From: Actinomycetes bacterium
GTDB lineage: Bacteria; Actinomycetota; Thermoleophilia; Gaiellales; F1-60-MAGs149
DNA: 64,000 bases
NCBI GenBank assembly: GCA_025360225.1
Contig: JANYCN010000013.1
Span: 1 to 64,000, forward strand
Direction of reading: 5' to 3'
Shown one piece after another: positions 15,872 to 23,992 of the stretch. Numbering within the stretch: the first letter of the stretch is position 1; each line of letters opens with the position of its first letter. The notes below the pieces were generated by a model. That model did not search any database. It saw only the letters and a list, made by a program, of their open reading frames with translations, and had not been told where the DNA came from. The translations under genes and the position numbers were made by a program.

Positions 15872-16609
15872 TCAAGAGAGGTCGGGGAACGGCGCCATGG
15901 CGGCGCGCCAGCGCAGCGCGCGACCAGCAAGCGGCCAGGCGATCGCGAGCGCGGCGACGCCGCCGGCGACGTCGAGGAACCAGTGGTTGCCGGTCGCGAC
16001 CGTCGACCAGATAACGAGCACCGGGTAGAGCCCCCAGACGACGCGTGTAAGGAGGTGCCGGCCGACCATCACGCCCGTCGCTCCGAGCAGGATCGCGTAG
16101 GCGCTATGCAGGCTCGGCACGGCCGCGTAGAGGTTGGTAAGCGGCCCGAACAGGGATGAACGCAGGTTGGCGTGCGTCGGATCGAGCGTGTCAACGAACC
16201 CGTACGCCGTCGTCAGCCGTGGCGGCGCCGTCGGGTAGAGCAGGTCGCCGAGGACACCGATGATGTCCAGCACGATGATCGTGTTGCGCACACGGGGGAA
16301 CGCCGTAGGGCGGCGGAACAGGAGCCAGAGGATGAAGGACCAGGAGATCAGGCGCATGCAGTTGTGGTACGTCCAGTTCGTCAGCTCGACGATCCATCGC
16401 GGCAGGCCGTCGCCGAACACCTGCCAGTCGCGCTCGTGAAAGATCCCGAGCGCCTGCTCGAGCGAGACGATGTTCCGCGCGTGGGCGAAGGCGATCGTCG
16501 CGTCACCCTCGACGAGCGCGCGTGTCGTCTCGTAGATCGCGTCGACGCCGATCAGGACCAGGATCTGGAGGAGCCACCATCGCCATCGACCTGGAAGCCA
16601 TCGTCGCAT
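15872..16609 (-). CDS. PAP2-superfamily membrane protein (inositolphosphotransferase/phosphatase-like)
   Basis: An integral membrane protein of 245 residues with about six helices and the PAP2 catalytic motifs: PSLHSAYAILLG (C2-type His) and GNHWFLDVAGG (C3-type His-x3-Asp). The arrangement YPTAPPRL...AVPSLHSAY resembles the Aur1/Ipt1-type PAP2 group of actinobacteria, which act on inositol phospholipids or phosphatidic acids. The substrate is inferred only. Start ATG 16609 is favoured because it is 5-7 bases downstream of a minus-strand -10 (TACTAT). It faces ctaB tail to tail with a 9-base gap. Confidence 0.8.
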   Translation of the reverse strand: MRRWLPGRWRWWLLQILVLIGVDAIYETTRALVEGDATIAFAHARNIVSLEQALGIFHERDWQVFGDGLPRWIVELTNWTYHNCMRLISWSFILWLLFRRPTAFPRVRNTIIVLDIIGVLGDLLYPTAPPRLTTAYGFVDTLDPTHANLRSSLFGPLTNLYAAVPSLHSAYAILLGATGVMVGRHLLTRVVWGLYPVLVIWSTVATGNHWFLDVAGGVAALAIAWPLAGRALRWRAAMAPFPDLS

Positions 16610-16612
16610 GGG

Positions 16613-16622
16613 CATAGTATCC
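16613..16622. promoter_or_regulatory. Overlapping divergent -10 elements (PAP2 gene / gcvT)
   Basis: The palindromic core ATAGTAT (16614-16620) reads TAGTAT on plus, 12 bases before the gcvT ATG, and TACTAT on minus, 5 bases before the PAP2 ATG 16609. One AT-rich island thus seems to serve both directions and gives almost leaderless mRNAs. Confidence 0.5.
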
Positions 16623-16631
16623 TCGGGCGAG

Positions 16632-17720
16632 ATGACGACCCCGCCGCGCGAGACACCGCTGCACGACCGCCACGTCGCGCTCGCTGCGCGCATGATCGAC
16701 TTCGGCGGGTGGGACATGCCCGTCTACTACGCCGGAATCAACGAGGAGCACCGCGTCGTCCGGACGACCTGCGGCGTGTTCGACGTGTCGCACATGGGCC
16801 AGCTTGTCGTCCGCGGCCCGGGCGCGTTCGGGTACCTCCAGAGCGTGCTCTCGAACGACCTCGGACGGATCCCGGTCGGCCGGGCCCAGTACACGCTCCT
16901 GCCGAACGAGCAAGGCGGCATCATCGATGATCTGATCGCCTACCGCGTGACCGAGGAGAACGTGCTCCTCGTCGTCAACGCGGGTAACGTCGCCGAGGAC
17001 CGCGAGTGGTTGCAGGCGCACCTTCCGGCCGTCGGCGTGTCGCTCGTCGACCGCTCCGACGAGTACGGGATGCTCGCCGTCCAGGGGCCGACGAGCGATG
17101 CGATCCTCGCGGCGGTCGAGGGTGGTGGCGCGCTCGTGGACGTACCGCCGTTCGGGTTCGCGACCGTGACGCTCGCCGGCGTCAGCTGCCTCGCTGTGCG
17201 AACCGGGTACACGGGCGAGCACGGGGTCGAGATCCTCGTCCCGGCGGCCGAGAGCGGCGTGGTGTGGGACGCGATCATCGCTGCCGGCGCCGAACCATGC
17301 GGCCTAGGTGCGCGCGACACGCTGCGCCTCGAGGTCTGCTTCCCGCTCCACGGCAACGACATCTCCGCGGCGACGAACGCGATCGAGGCCGGCCTCGGCT
17401 GGGTGTGTGCCAAGGACAAGGTCTACATCGGCTCGGATGCTCACGCGGCGACCCGCGACGCAGGACCGCGACGTCGGCTCGTTGCGTTCCGGATGGCGGA
17501 GCGCGCGATCCCTCGGGCGGGGATGGTCGTTCGCGACGGGTCGGGCGAGGAGATCGGTCTGGTGACGAGCGGCACGCTCTCGCCAAGCCTCGACGAGGGG
17601 ATCGGCATGGCGTACGTTCGGGCCGAGGGGAGCGCCGAAGGCTCCTCGATCACGGTTGACGTGCGTGGCAAGCTGCGGGAGGCGACGGTCGCCGCGAAGC
17701 CGCTCTACCGTCGCGGATGA
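16632..17720 (+). CDS. gcvT: Aminomethyltransferase (glycine cleavage T protein)
   Basis: It transfers the methylene unit of the aminomethyl-lipoyl H protein to tetrahydrofolate, releasing ammonia. Conserved segments are DFGGWDMPVYY, GVFDVSHMGQ, the folate-binding Asp in GGIIDDLIAYRV, LAVQGPTS, RTGYTGEHGVEI, RDTLRLEVCFPLHGND and VTSGTLSPSL. Length is 362, normal for GcvT and longer than YgfZ-type paralogues. gcvH and gcvP are not adjacent, so it is either a stray member of the system or its partners lie elsewhere. ATG 16632 is chosen over 16608, which would overlap the promoter. Confidence 0.9.
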   Translation: MTTPPRETPLHDRHVALAARMIDFGGWDMPVYYAGINEEHRVVRTTCGVFDVSHMGQLVVRGPGAFGYLQSVLSNDLGRIPVGRAQYTLLPNEQGGIIDDLIAYRVTEENVLLVVNAGNVAEDREWLQAHLPAVGVSLVDRSDEYGMLAVQGPTSDAILAAVEGGGALVDVPPFGFATVTLAGVSCLAVRTGYTGEHGVEILVPAAESGVVWDAIIAAGAEPCGLGARDTLRLEVCFPLHGNDISAATNAIEAGLGWVCAKDKVYIGSDAHAATRDAGPRRRLVAFRMAERAIPRAGMVVRDGSGEEIGLVTSGTLSPSLDEGIGMAYVRAEGSAEGSSITVDVRGKLREATVAAKPLYRRG

Positions 17721-17734
17721 TCGCGCGGTAGAGT

Positions 17735-18259
17735 GTGACGGTGCGCAGAGCCGCCCTTCTTGGAACGCTCCTCGCAGTCGGCGCGTCTCTGCTGACGGGT
17801 GGCGTCGCTGACGCCGGAGGCGTCGCAGCCGGGCTGCGGGCGACTGCGAGCTGCCCGACGCGTTCCGTCCCTGTGCGTCTCGTCGGCGGTGGCGTCGCGA
17901 CCGTCCGGCATGCGCGGCCGGGCCGGACGATCACGACGATCACCGGGTCGACCTCGAACCTCTTCCTCGTCGTCCGGCTGCACGCCGCGTGGCGCGCCGT
18001 CCAGGGGGGCGCGGGATCGACCGTCGAGCTGACGGCGGCGGGACCGGATGGCGAGGCGTGGCTCTGGTCGTTCAGGTTGCGGAGCGCCCAGCCGCTCGCT
18101 GACCCGACGGACTACACCGTCTGCCTGCATCCGACGGTGGGACGTGCATCGTTTGTCTCCCACCTGCACGGCGCGACCGGGGCATGGACGTTCACGGCGT
18201 CGGTTACGACCGGTCGGGTCGCCGGGACGACTGCTCAGCTTTCCCTCGTGTCGTCCTGA
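17735..18259 (+). CDS. Secreted protein of unknown function
   Basis: An N-terminal signal peptide (RRAALLGTLLAVGASLL, cleavage likely near VADAGG) is followed by about 145 residues rich in beta-forming stretches (ATVRHARPGRTITTITGST, NLFLVVRLHAAW, GAWTFTASVTTGRVAG). No catalytic motif is recognised. GTG 17735 and GTG 17741 are both possible starts; a -10-like TAGAGT lies just upstream. It ends 5 bases before the next small gene, so the two are probably co-transcribed. Confidence 0.55.
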   Translation: MTVRRAALLGTLLAVGASLLTGGVADAGGVAAGLRATASCPTRSVPVRLVGGGVATVRHARPGRTITTITGSTSNLFLVVRLHAAWRAVQGGAGSTVELTAAGPDGEAWLWSFRLRSAQPLADPTDYTVCLHPTVGRASFVSHLHGATGAWTFTASVTTGRVAGTTAQLSLVSS

Positions 18260-18264
18260 CCACG

Positions 18265-18624
18265 GTGGGCGAGGGGTCGTGCAGGTACTGCCGGGTCTAC
18301 TGCGACTGGGTGATCGACCCGGCCGGGTGTGAGGACACCGGCTGCGCGAACCTCTACGGCTACGACGACAGCGAGGGCAACCGCGTGCTCGGCTGCCTCG
18401 CGGGCGTGTTTCGTGCCGAGCTCGACCAGCGAACGCTCGCGCAGGTGCGCGCCGAGAACGGTGGTCGCTTCGGGGCGCTGCGCGCCGTCCGGCGTCCGCT
18501 GCCGATCTGCCGCGCCGTCGTCGAACGTGCGTACCCGGCAAGGCTAGAAGCGGTCGGCTGCCTCAACCCGGAGTTCGCCGAGGCACATGCCGGACCGGCA
18601 TTCCGGGTCACGCGAGGCGAGTGA
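18265..18624 (+). CDS. Small cysteine-rich protein of unknown function
   Basis: About 119 residues from GTG 18265. The N-terminal part has clustered cysteines: SCRYCRVYC (Cys-x2-Cys-x3-Cys), then CEDTGC and GCLAGVF, with a WVIDPAG and LYGYDDSEGN core; two further Cys occur later (PLPICRAV, AVGCLNPEF). The pattern suggests metal binding or disulfides, but I do not recognise the family. An upstream in-frame extension exists but overlaps the previous gene. Its stop codon TGA (18622-18624) lies inside the end of repeat copy 2, so the repeat may have altered the C-terminus. Confidence 0.55.
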   Translation: MGEGSCRYCRVYCDWVIDPAGCEDTGCANLYGYDDSEGNRVLGCLAGVFRAELDQRTLAQVRAENGGRFGALRAVRRPLPICRAVVERAYPARLEAVGCLNPEFAEAHAGPAFRVTRGE

Positions 18625-18670
18625 TGTGATTGCGTAATGGCATGGTCATTGGGTGTCTGGAGCGAGCGGG
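18621..18670 (+). repeat. R-element copy 2, solitary end
   Basis: Over 50 bases this aligns without gaps to the right end of the complete element (reverse complement of 31167-31216), including a shared run GGGTGTCTGGAGCGAGCGGG. Homology stops there, and a 14-bp palindrome GTGGTCGCGACCAC (18673-18686) follows. It lies between two convergent genes. Confidence 0.75.
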
Positions 18671-18724
18671 GGGTGGTCGCGACCACGGACTGAACCGCGC
18701 GTCTGCGGTCACGCGCGCCATCGC

Positions 18725-19612
18725 TCATCGTTCGTCGGACTCGTCGCGCGCCCCGTTCAGCTGTCGGGCGGAGGCGCCGTTCGCGTGGGTCGCGCGCAGC
18801 CGCCTCACCTCCTCGGCGTCCGATCCCTTCCCCTCTGGGCCCGGCGTCTCGAGGATCGCCGGCAGGTGGGCGAGCGCCGGGTGGGAGAGCAGAACGCCCA
18901 TCCGCTCGCCGATCTCGCCCTCGAGCATGTTCGCGTGACGGTCGCGGTTCGAACCGAGCTTCGCGGCGGCGTCGTTCACGTGGAGCGCGCGCAGTCGATG
19001 GAGCCCGACGCGCCGGTCGACGTCATCGAGCAGGGAGTCGACGATCGCCGCCTCGCGGATGTCGACGCCGGAGACGAAGATGTGGCAGGTATCGATGCAG
19101 AGCCCAACACGCGGGTGGTCGACGGCGGCCACCACGCGAGCGAGCTCGTCGATGTCCCGGCCGATCGTGTCGCCTGCGCCGGCGGAGTTCTCGAGCAGCA
19201 GCCACTCGTCGTCGCCGAGCGCGTCAAGCGCCGGTGAGATGCCGTCGACGATGTTCGCGAGCGTTGCATCGAGCCCGGCGCCGAGATGCGAGCCGACGTG
19301 GAAACAGGTGTCGGCGCCGATCCGCGCCGCGACTCCGACGGTCGTCGCCAGCGCGAGTCGCGACTTCGCTGCGACATCGGGGTCGGTGGATGCCAGGTTG
19401 ATGAAGTAGATCGCGTGGCAGAGCGAGTAGGCGATCCCGGCCGCCGCCGCCTCGCTCCGGTACGCCGCCAGCAACTCCTCGGGGTGGTTGGTCGCCCGCC
19501 ACTGGCGCGAGCTCTGCGTGAAGATCTGCAGCGCCTCGCAGCCGAGATCGGCGGCGCGCCCGATCGCGTTCGTGATCCCGCCACCGCTCGAGACGTGCGC
19601 GCCGAAGAGCAT
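18725..19612 (-). CDS. nfo: Deoxyribonuclease IV (AP endonuclease)
   Basis: A zinc-dependent endonuclease IV for abasic-site repair, TIM-barrel fold. Conserved metal-site segments are seen: FGAHVSSGGG at the start, ALQIFTQSSRQW, FHVGSHLGAG, LLLENSAGAGDTIG, GLCIDTCHIF, LHVNDAAAKLGSNRDRHANM and AILETPGPEGKG. 295 residues is normal. ATG 19612 begins the conserved MLFGAHVS; longer upstream frames would cross the divergent promoter and gltX. Confidence 0.93.
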   Translation of the reverse strand: MLFGAHVSSGGGITNAIGRAADLGCEALQIFTQSSRQWRATNHPEELLAAYRSEAAAAGIAYSLCHAIYFINLASTDPDVAAKSRLALATTVGVAARIGADTCFHVGSHLGAGLDATLANIVDGISPALDALGDDEWLLLENSAGAGDTIGRDIDELARVVAAVDHPRVGLCIDTCHIFVSGVDIREAAIVDSLLDDVDRRVGLHRLRALHVNDAAAKLGSNRDRHANMLEGEIGERMGVLLSHPALAHLPAILETPGPEGKGSDAEEVRRLRATHANGASARQLNGARDESDER

Positions 19613-19620
19613 CAGCGGGG

Positions 19621-19627
19621 TATCGTA
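19621..19627. promoter_or_regulatory. Overlapping divergent -10 elements (nfo / gltX)
   Basis: TATCGTA reads as -10 TATCGT on plus (19621-19626, 8 bases before the gltX GTG) and as TACGAT on minus (19627-19622, 10 bases before the nfo ATG). Both mRNAs would be leaderless or nearly so. Confidence 0.5.
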
Positions 19628-19633
19628 GTCGAC

Positions 19634-21073
19634 GTGTCCGTTCGCGTCCGTTTCTGCCCGTCTCCGACCGGCTACCTCCACGTCGGTGGCGTGCGCACCG
19701 CCCTCTTCAACTGGCTGTTCGCACGACATGCGGGCGGCGTGGCGGTGCTCAGGATCGAGGACACCGACCTCACGCGAGAGGCGGATGGTGCGATCGAGCA
19801 GATCCAGCGCTCGCTTGACTGGCTCGGCCTAGAGTTCGACGAGTCGCCCGCGAAGGGCGGGCCGAACTCGCCGTACCTGCAGTCAGAGCGCCTCGCGTTC
19901 TATCGCGAGACCGCCCTCGATCTCGTCGAGCGTGGTCTCGCCTACCGTTGCTACCAGACCGCAGACGAGCTCGCCGCGGCGCGCACCGTGGCACGGGAGA
20001 CGGACGACCCTGCGTCGGCGACTCGACTGCACCGCGACCTCGCGACGGCCGAGGTTCGCGCCTTCGAGGCCGAAGGGCGCCCGGCCGTGATCCGCCTCCG
20101 CGTCCCGCTTGAGGGCGCGGTGACGATCACCGACCTCGTCCGCGGCGAGATCACGTGGGAGAACCGGCTCCTCGGCGACCACGTCATCTGCCGGGCCGAC
20201 GGCGTCGCCACCTACCAGCTCGCCAACCCGCTCGACGACGTCCTGCACGGCATGACGCACGTCATCCGCGGTGAGGACCTGCTCCCCTCGACTCCGCGCC
20301 AGGTGCTCTTGCTCGAGGCCCTCGGGCACCGCTACCCGATCACCGCGCACCTGCCGATGATCCTCGGCCCGGACCGGAAGCGCCTCTCAAAACGCCATGG
20401 CGCAGCCTCGGTGGAGGAGTTCCGCGACGCCGGGTACGTACCGGAGTCGGTGATCAACTACCTCGCGCTCGTCGGCTGGAGCTTCGACGATGCGACCGAG
20501 ATCATGACGGTCGACGAGCTGGTCGAGCGCTTCTCGATCGAGCGCGTTAACCCCGCGCCGGGCGTTTTCGACCACCAGAAGCTCGCCTGGATGAACGGCG
20601 TGCACCTGCGTGGCCTCGCGCCGGCGCGTTACGAGCAGGCGCTGCGTGGCTACCTGATAACGAGCCTGTCGGCGCTCGCGACCGAGCCGCGGCTCGGTGA
20701 GGCCGTGGCTCTCGTGCAGGAGAAGGTCGCGACGCTCGGCGAGTTCGAGGGATTCGCCGGGTTCCTGTTTCGCGGTGTCGCGGATGACCCGGAGGCTCTC
20801 GCGAAGGTCGCTGCAACCGAGCGGGTCGCGGAGATCCTCGCCGCCTGCGCGGACGCCATCGCCTCGCTCGAGCCGTTCACGGTCGAGGGTGTCGAGTTGG
20901 CGCTCCGGAACGTCTGCGAGGAGCTCGGCGTGAAGCCGCGCGTCGGCCTGCTTCCGCCACGCGTCGCCGTCTCCGGTCGCACGGTGTCGCCCGGCCTGTT
21001 CGAGTCGATCGTCTTCCTCGGCCGCGAGGAGACGATCGCCCGGCTCGTCGCTCTGAGCCGGGCGATCGTCTGA
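19634..21073 (+). CDS. gltX: Glutamyl-tRNA synthetase
   Basis: Charges tRNA-Glu; class I synthetase. The HIGH-type motif is in RFCPSPTGYLHVGGVRTALFNW near the N-terminus, RIEDTD follows, and the KMSKS-type motif reads KRLSKRHGAAS. The C-terminal anticodon-binding region is present (about 479 residues). GTG 19634 immediately precedes the conserved RVRFCPSPTG and lies 8 bases after the -10, so a leaderless start is likely. The longer upstream frame overlaps nfo and is rejected. Confidence 0.93.
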   Translation: MSVRVRFCPSPTGYLHVGGVRTALFNWLFARHAGGVAVLRIEDTDLTREADGAIEQIQRSLDWLGLEFDESPAKGGPNSPYLQSERLAFYRETALDLVERGLAYRCYQTADELAAARTVARETDDPASATRLHRDLATAEVRAFEAEGRPAVIRLRVPLEGAVTITDLVRGEITWENRLLGDHVICRADGVATYQLANPLDDVLHGMTHVIRGEDLLPSTPRQVLLLEALGHRYPITAHLPMILGPDRKRLSKRHGAASVEEFRDAGYVPESVINYLALVGWSFDDATEIMTVDELVERFSIERVNPAPGVFDHQKLAWMNGVHLRGLAPARYEQALRGYLITSLSALATEPRLGEAVALVQEKVATLGEFEGFAGFLFRGVADDPEALAKVAATERVAEILAACADAIASLEPFTVEGVELALRNVCEELGVKPRVGLLPPRVAVSGRTVSPGLFESIVFLGREETIARLVALSRAIV

Positions 21074-21220
21074 TCGCAGGGGGGCTGTTAGAGCCCGAGG
21101 AGCGGCGAGACCGGCCGGCCGCCGATCGCATCGCGGACGGGGATCGACCAAGGGCGGGAGAGCGCTCGGTGCGCCGACGACCGCCACGAGCGCGATTGCT
21201 GGTCTCACGGGTTTGGGCAG

Positions 21221-22783
21221 GTGACATCATCGTGGCGACTGGTGGAGGCCGGCCCGACATGGAGCGTGCTCCGTGCACGCAAGGGACGCTTCGCTGCCAG
21301 CACGGATCTACCATGGGCGGCGATGAGCCTCGGGCAGGTCTACACACCAGCCGTCGAGGTGGAGCTCGCGACGCGGATCGCGCTCGAACACTGGGGCGGC
21401 GACCTCGCCTCGGCGGCGGTGTGCGATCCCGCCTGCGGCACGGGTGACTTCCTGCTCGGCGCGGCGCGAGACGCCCGCATGCTCGTCGGCGTCGACGTCG
21501 ATCCTACCGCCGTCGCGGTCGCCCGCGAGAGGCTTCCGCGGGCCGCGATCCACCACGGCGACGCCTTGGTCGTCGACCCGGCACGCTTCGCCTGGGGCGT
21601 CCACGCGCCGGCCCAGTATGACCTGGTCCTCGGGAACCCGCCGTACGTCCGTCACCAGCAGCTGCGGGACGGTCTCGGACGAGCGGAGCCGTACGCGCCG
21701 CGCGTGGCGGCGGCCGTGGCCGGGCTCGCGCCGGGGCTGCGGCTCTCCCGCCGCGCCGACCTCTCGGCAGGCTTTCTCGCGCTCGGCGTGTCCCTGCTCG
21801 CGGACGACGGTGTCCTCGCCTTCGTCACGACCAGCGCCTGGCTCGACGCCAGCTACGGCGAGCCGCTCGGGCGCTTCCTGCTCGACGCGGGCCTCGTCGA
21901 GCTCGTCGACCGGCCGGCACAGCGCACCTTCGAGGCTGCTGCGGTCGGGTCGGTGATCGTCGTCGTTCGTCGCGGGCACACCGGCACGGTGCGGCTCAGA
22001 CGCGTCGATCGCGACGTCCGCGACGTCGCTGCGGACGAGCTACGGACGCGGGGGAAGTGGGGCGGGCGACTTCTCCGCGCACCCGCCGCCGTGGCGATGC
22101 TGGAGGCGGCGCTCGTGGGGTACGGAACGCTCGGTGAGGCGTGCCCGGTCGGCGGCTACCTGATCACCGGGAACGACCGGCAGCACTACCGTCTCGTCGA
22201 GGAGGGTGGCGCGGTGCCGGTCGTGAAGTCGACGCGGGACGAGCGCCGGATCGTCCTCGACGGCGCGCCGCGCCGGTTCCTCGTCGACGTGCCGGCGCAG
22301 GAGCCCGGCGACGTGCTCTGCGTCCGCACGGCCCGCGACCGGCACATGGTCTACCTGAACCCCCGGGGCTGGGCGTCCGGCGAGCTGTACCGCGTCCGTG
22401 CTCCGCCGGGCGTGTCGCCCACCGCGCTCGCGGCCTTCCTCAGCTCGGCCGTCGTCGGGCTCCAGCTCGAGACGCTCGGGCGGGCCTACGGCGGCGGGGG
22501 AGGGCCGCTGAAGGTCGAGCGTCAGGACCTCGTGCAGGTACGGATGCCCCCTGTCGCGGTGCTGGCATCGCGTGGCGCGGAGCTCGAGGCTGCCCTCGCG
22601 CCACTGCTGACGCGTGCGATCGGCACCGTGCCGCAGGAGGCGCTCGCCGTCGATCGGCTCGCGCTCGAGCGGCTCTGCGGTGCGCTCGTCGGTCTGTCGG
22701 CCACCGAGTCCGACCTGGTTCGGGACGCCCACGCCGCAGCCGTCTGCGCCCGCGTCGCCCGCTCACAGCGGGTGCTTGTTTGA
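21221..22783 (+). CDS. Orphan N6-adenine DNA methyltransferase (Eco57I/TaqI-like)
   Basis: A gamma-type adenine methylase. GQVYTP and the AdoMet motif DPACGTGDFLLGAA are followed by VGVDVDPTAVAVAR, the catalytic NPPY (LVLGNPPYVRHQ) and FVTTSAWLDA. The C-terminal ~230 residues resemble a TaqI-type target-recognition region (GYLITGNDRQHY, YLNPRGWASGELYRV, AFLSSAVVGLQLE). No nuclease domain and no neighbouring restriction gene are visible, so it is orphan or regulatory, or a remnant of a system. GTG 21221 is used; ATG 21323 (MSLGQVYTP) is an alternative. Repeat copy 3 begins 7 bases after its stop. Confidence 0.8.
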   Translation: MTSSWRLVEAGPTWSVLRARKGRFAASTDLPWAAMSLGQVYTPAVEVELATRIALEHWGGDLASAAVCDPACGTGDFLLGAARDARMLVGVDVDPTAVAVARERLPRAAIHHGDALVVDPARFAWGVHAPAQYDLVLGNPPYVRHQQLRDGLGRAEPYAPRVAAAVAGLAPGLRLSRRADLSAGFLALGVSLLADDGVLAFVTTSAWLDASYGEPLGRFLLDAGLVELVDRPAQRTFEAAAVGSVIVVVRRGHTGTVRLRRVDRDVRDVAADELRTRGKWGGRLLRAPAAVAMLEAALVGYGTLGEACPVGGYLITGNDRQHYRLVEEGGAVPVVKSTRDERRIVLDGAPRRFLVDVPAQEPGDVLCVRTARDRHMVYLNPRGWASGELYRVRAPPGVSPTALAAFLSSAVVGLQLETLGRAYGGGGGPLKVERQDLVQVRMPPVAVLASRGAELEAALAPLLTRAIGTVPQEALAVDRLALERLCGALVGLSATESDLVRDAHAAAVCARVARSQRVLV

Positions 22784-22790
22784 CGGGCTC

Positions 22791-22822
22791 CTCGTGGTCT
22801 GATTGTGAGATGGCGTGGTCAT
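22791..22822 (+). repeat. R-element copy 3, solitary end
   Basis: CTCGTGGTCTGATTGTGAGA followed by TGGCGTGGTCAT matches the left end of the family (mirror image of copy 1). After 22822 the sequence becomes the truncated metalloprotease gene, so this end marks the breakpoint. Confidence 0.75.
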
Positions 22823-23157
22823 CCTGTCCTGAACGCCACGTCGCAGGTCCTCAATGTGGCGAACAGCCAGACGGACGTACTCGTTGATAGTCGTTCTCTT
22901 CCCTCCGGGACAGCTGGGACGACCCAGTGCATGAGCACCGCCGGAGTCGGTGGTCCGGACGAGTGCCAGCAGTTCCAGATGCTCTTCAGCACGATCGGTA
23001 CACCACTCCAGAGCGTCGGATGTCACGAGATTGGTCACTCGGTAGGATTGCGCACGACAACGACATGGGCTACAACGGGTGCATGCGATCCACCATTTCG
23101 GGTACGACAGCGGTCTGGGGAAGTGACCAGGTCAGCCACGTGAACGGGAGGTACTGA
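22823..23157 (+). pseudogene. Metzincin-type metalloprotease, 5'-truncated and frameshifted
   Basis: From the repeat end the frame reads a protein-like sequence (NATSQVLNVANSQTDVLV ... QQFQMLFSTIGTPLQ) ending in CHEIGHSVGLR. It then runs into nonsense. Restoring one C after 23053 gives HEIGHSVGLRH, the full metzincin HExxHxxGxxH zinc motif, followed by DNDMGYNGCMRSTISG and a natural end HVNGRY with TGA at 23155-23157. The gene has lost its 5' part at the repeat and one base in the active site. Base use is less GC-rich than the neighbours. The TGATG overlap with the next gene shows they once formed one operon. Confidence 0.8.
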
Positions 23158-23912
23158 TGCGGTTCGTTTTCAAATCCGTCGCCTGTACGGCCATCGTGTC
23201 GGTCCTGGTGATCGGCGCGATCCTCGTCGACCGATACCGCGGCACGACCGTCGTCGGTCAACCATCACTACCAGGCACGACCGCGTCACCAGTCGTGCAC
23301 GCTGCGCTCTGGAGCGTCGTGCGGGCCCATGCCGGTGAGAGCTCGGAGCGGTTCATTCCCCGTTCGCTTGGTGACCTTGCCTCCGTCGCCGACACGGTGG
23401 TCATCGGAACGGTCGTCGCGAATCACGGCGTGATGGCGATCACCGCGCCGGACGGCACGCCCGGCGACCCGCGGGGCGCGAGCATGCTCTTCCTTGACAT
23501 GGCTGTCACCCGGGTGGTGACCGGCACCGTCGACACGAGCCATCCCATCCCGATCGCCGTCCTCGTCTTCCCGGGCCCCCGCTCGTCGCCTGACGGCTCC
23601 GACGCAGCGGCGTTCACGTCCGCGACGCTGCCCAGCGGTCAAACGCTCTTCTCGTTGATCCGAAACACCGACCCATCGACGAAGATCGCCGGGTTCTACA
23701 ACACGTACTCGCCGTCGTCACACCGCGGCATCATCGAAGCCGGGGGCGCCGGCCCAGTGCTCGCCCTCGGCGATAGCACCAGCGACGACACGACATGGAC
23801 CGCGCAAACGCTCGCCAACGCCGGCTCCCTCGACAGCCTCGGCAACGCGATCGCAACCGCGGCGGCTGCCTGCACGGTGAACACCTGCCTCACCCGTGCG
23901 GGCGTCGGCTAG
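23157..23912 (+). CDS. Membrane-anchored exported protein of unknown function
   Basis: 251 residues. An N-terminal helix (VACTAIVSVLVIGAILV, about residues 8-24) suggests an uncleaved anchor or signal. The exported part has a beta-rich segment (SVADTVVIGTVVANHGVMAI ... LDMAVTRVVTGTVD ... PIAVLVFPGP) and a low-complexity Ala-rich tail with two Cys (AACTVNTC). No known enzyme motif is seen. It starts inside the stop codon of the broken metalloprotease, so it was probably its partner. Whether it is still expressed is unclear because the upstream gene lost its start region. Confidence 0.6.
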   Translation: MRFVFKSVACTAIVSVLVIGAILVDRYRGTTVVGQPSLPGTTASPVVHAALWSVVRAHAGESSERFIPRSLGDLASVADTVVIGTVVANHGVMAITAPDGTPGDPRGASMLFLDMAVTRVVTGTVDTSHPIPIAVLVFPGPRSSPDGSDAAAFTSATLPSGQTLFSLIRNTDPSTKIAGFYNTYSPSSHRGIIEAGGAGPVLALGDSTSDDTTWTAQTLANAGSLDSLGNAIATAAAACTVNTCLTRAGVG

Positions 23913-23992
23913 TGGTCGCCGCACGCGAACGACCGGCGCGGCTTCAGGCGACATGTAGAGGAGACACAGATGCACCCGGGGTGCTGGTCTAC

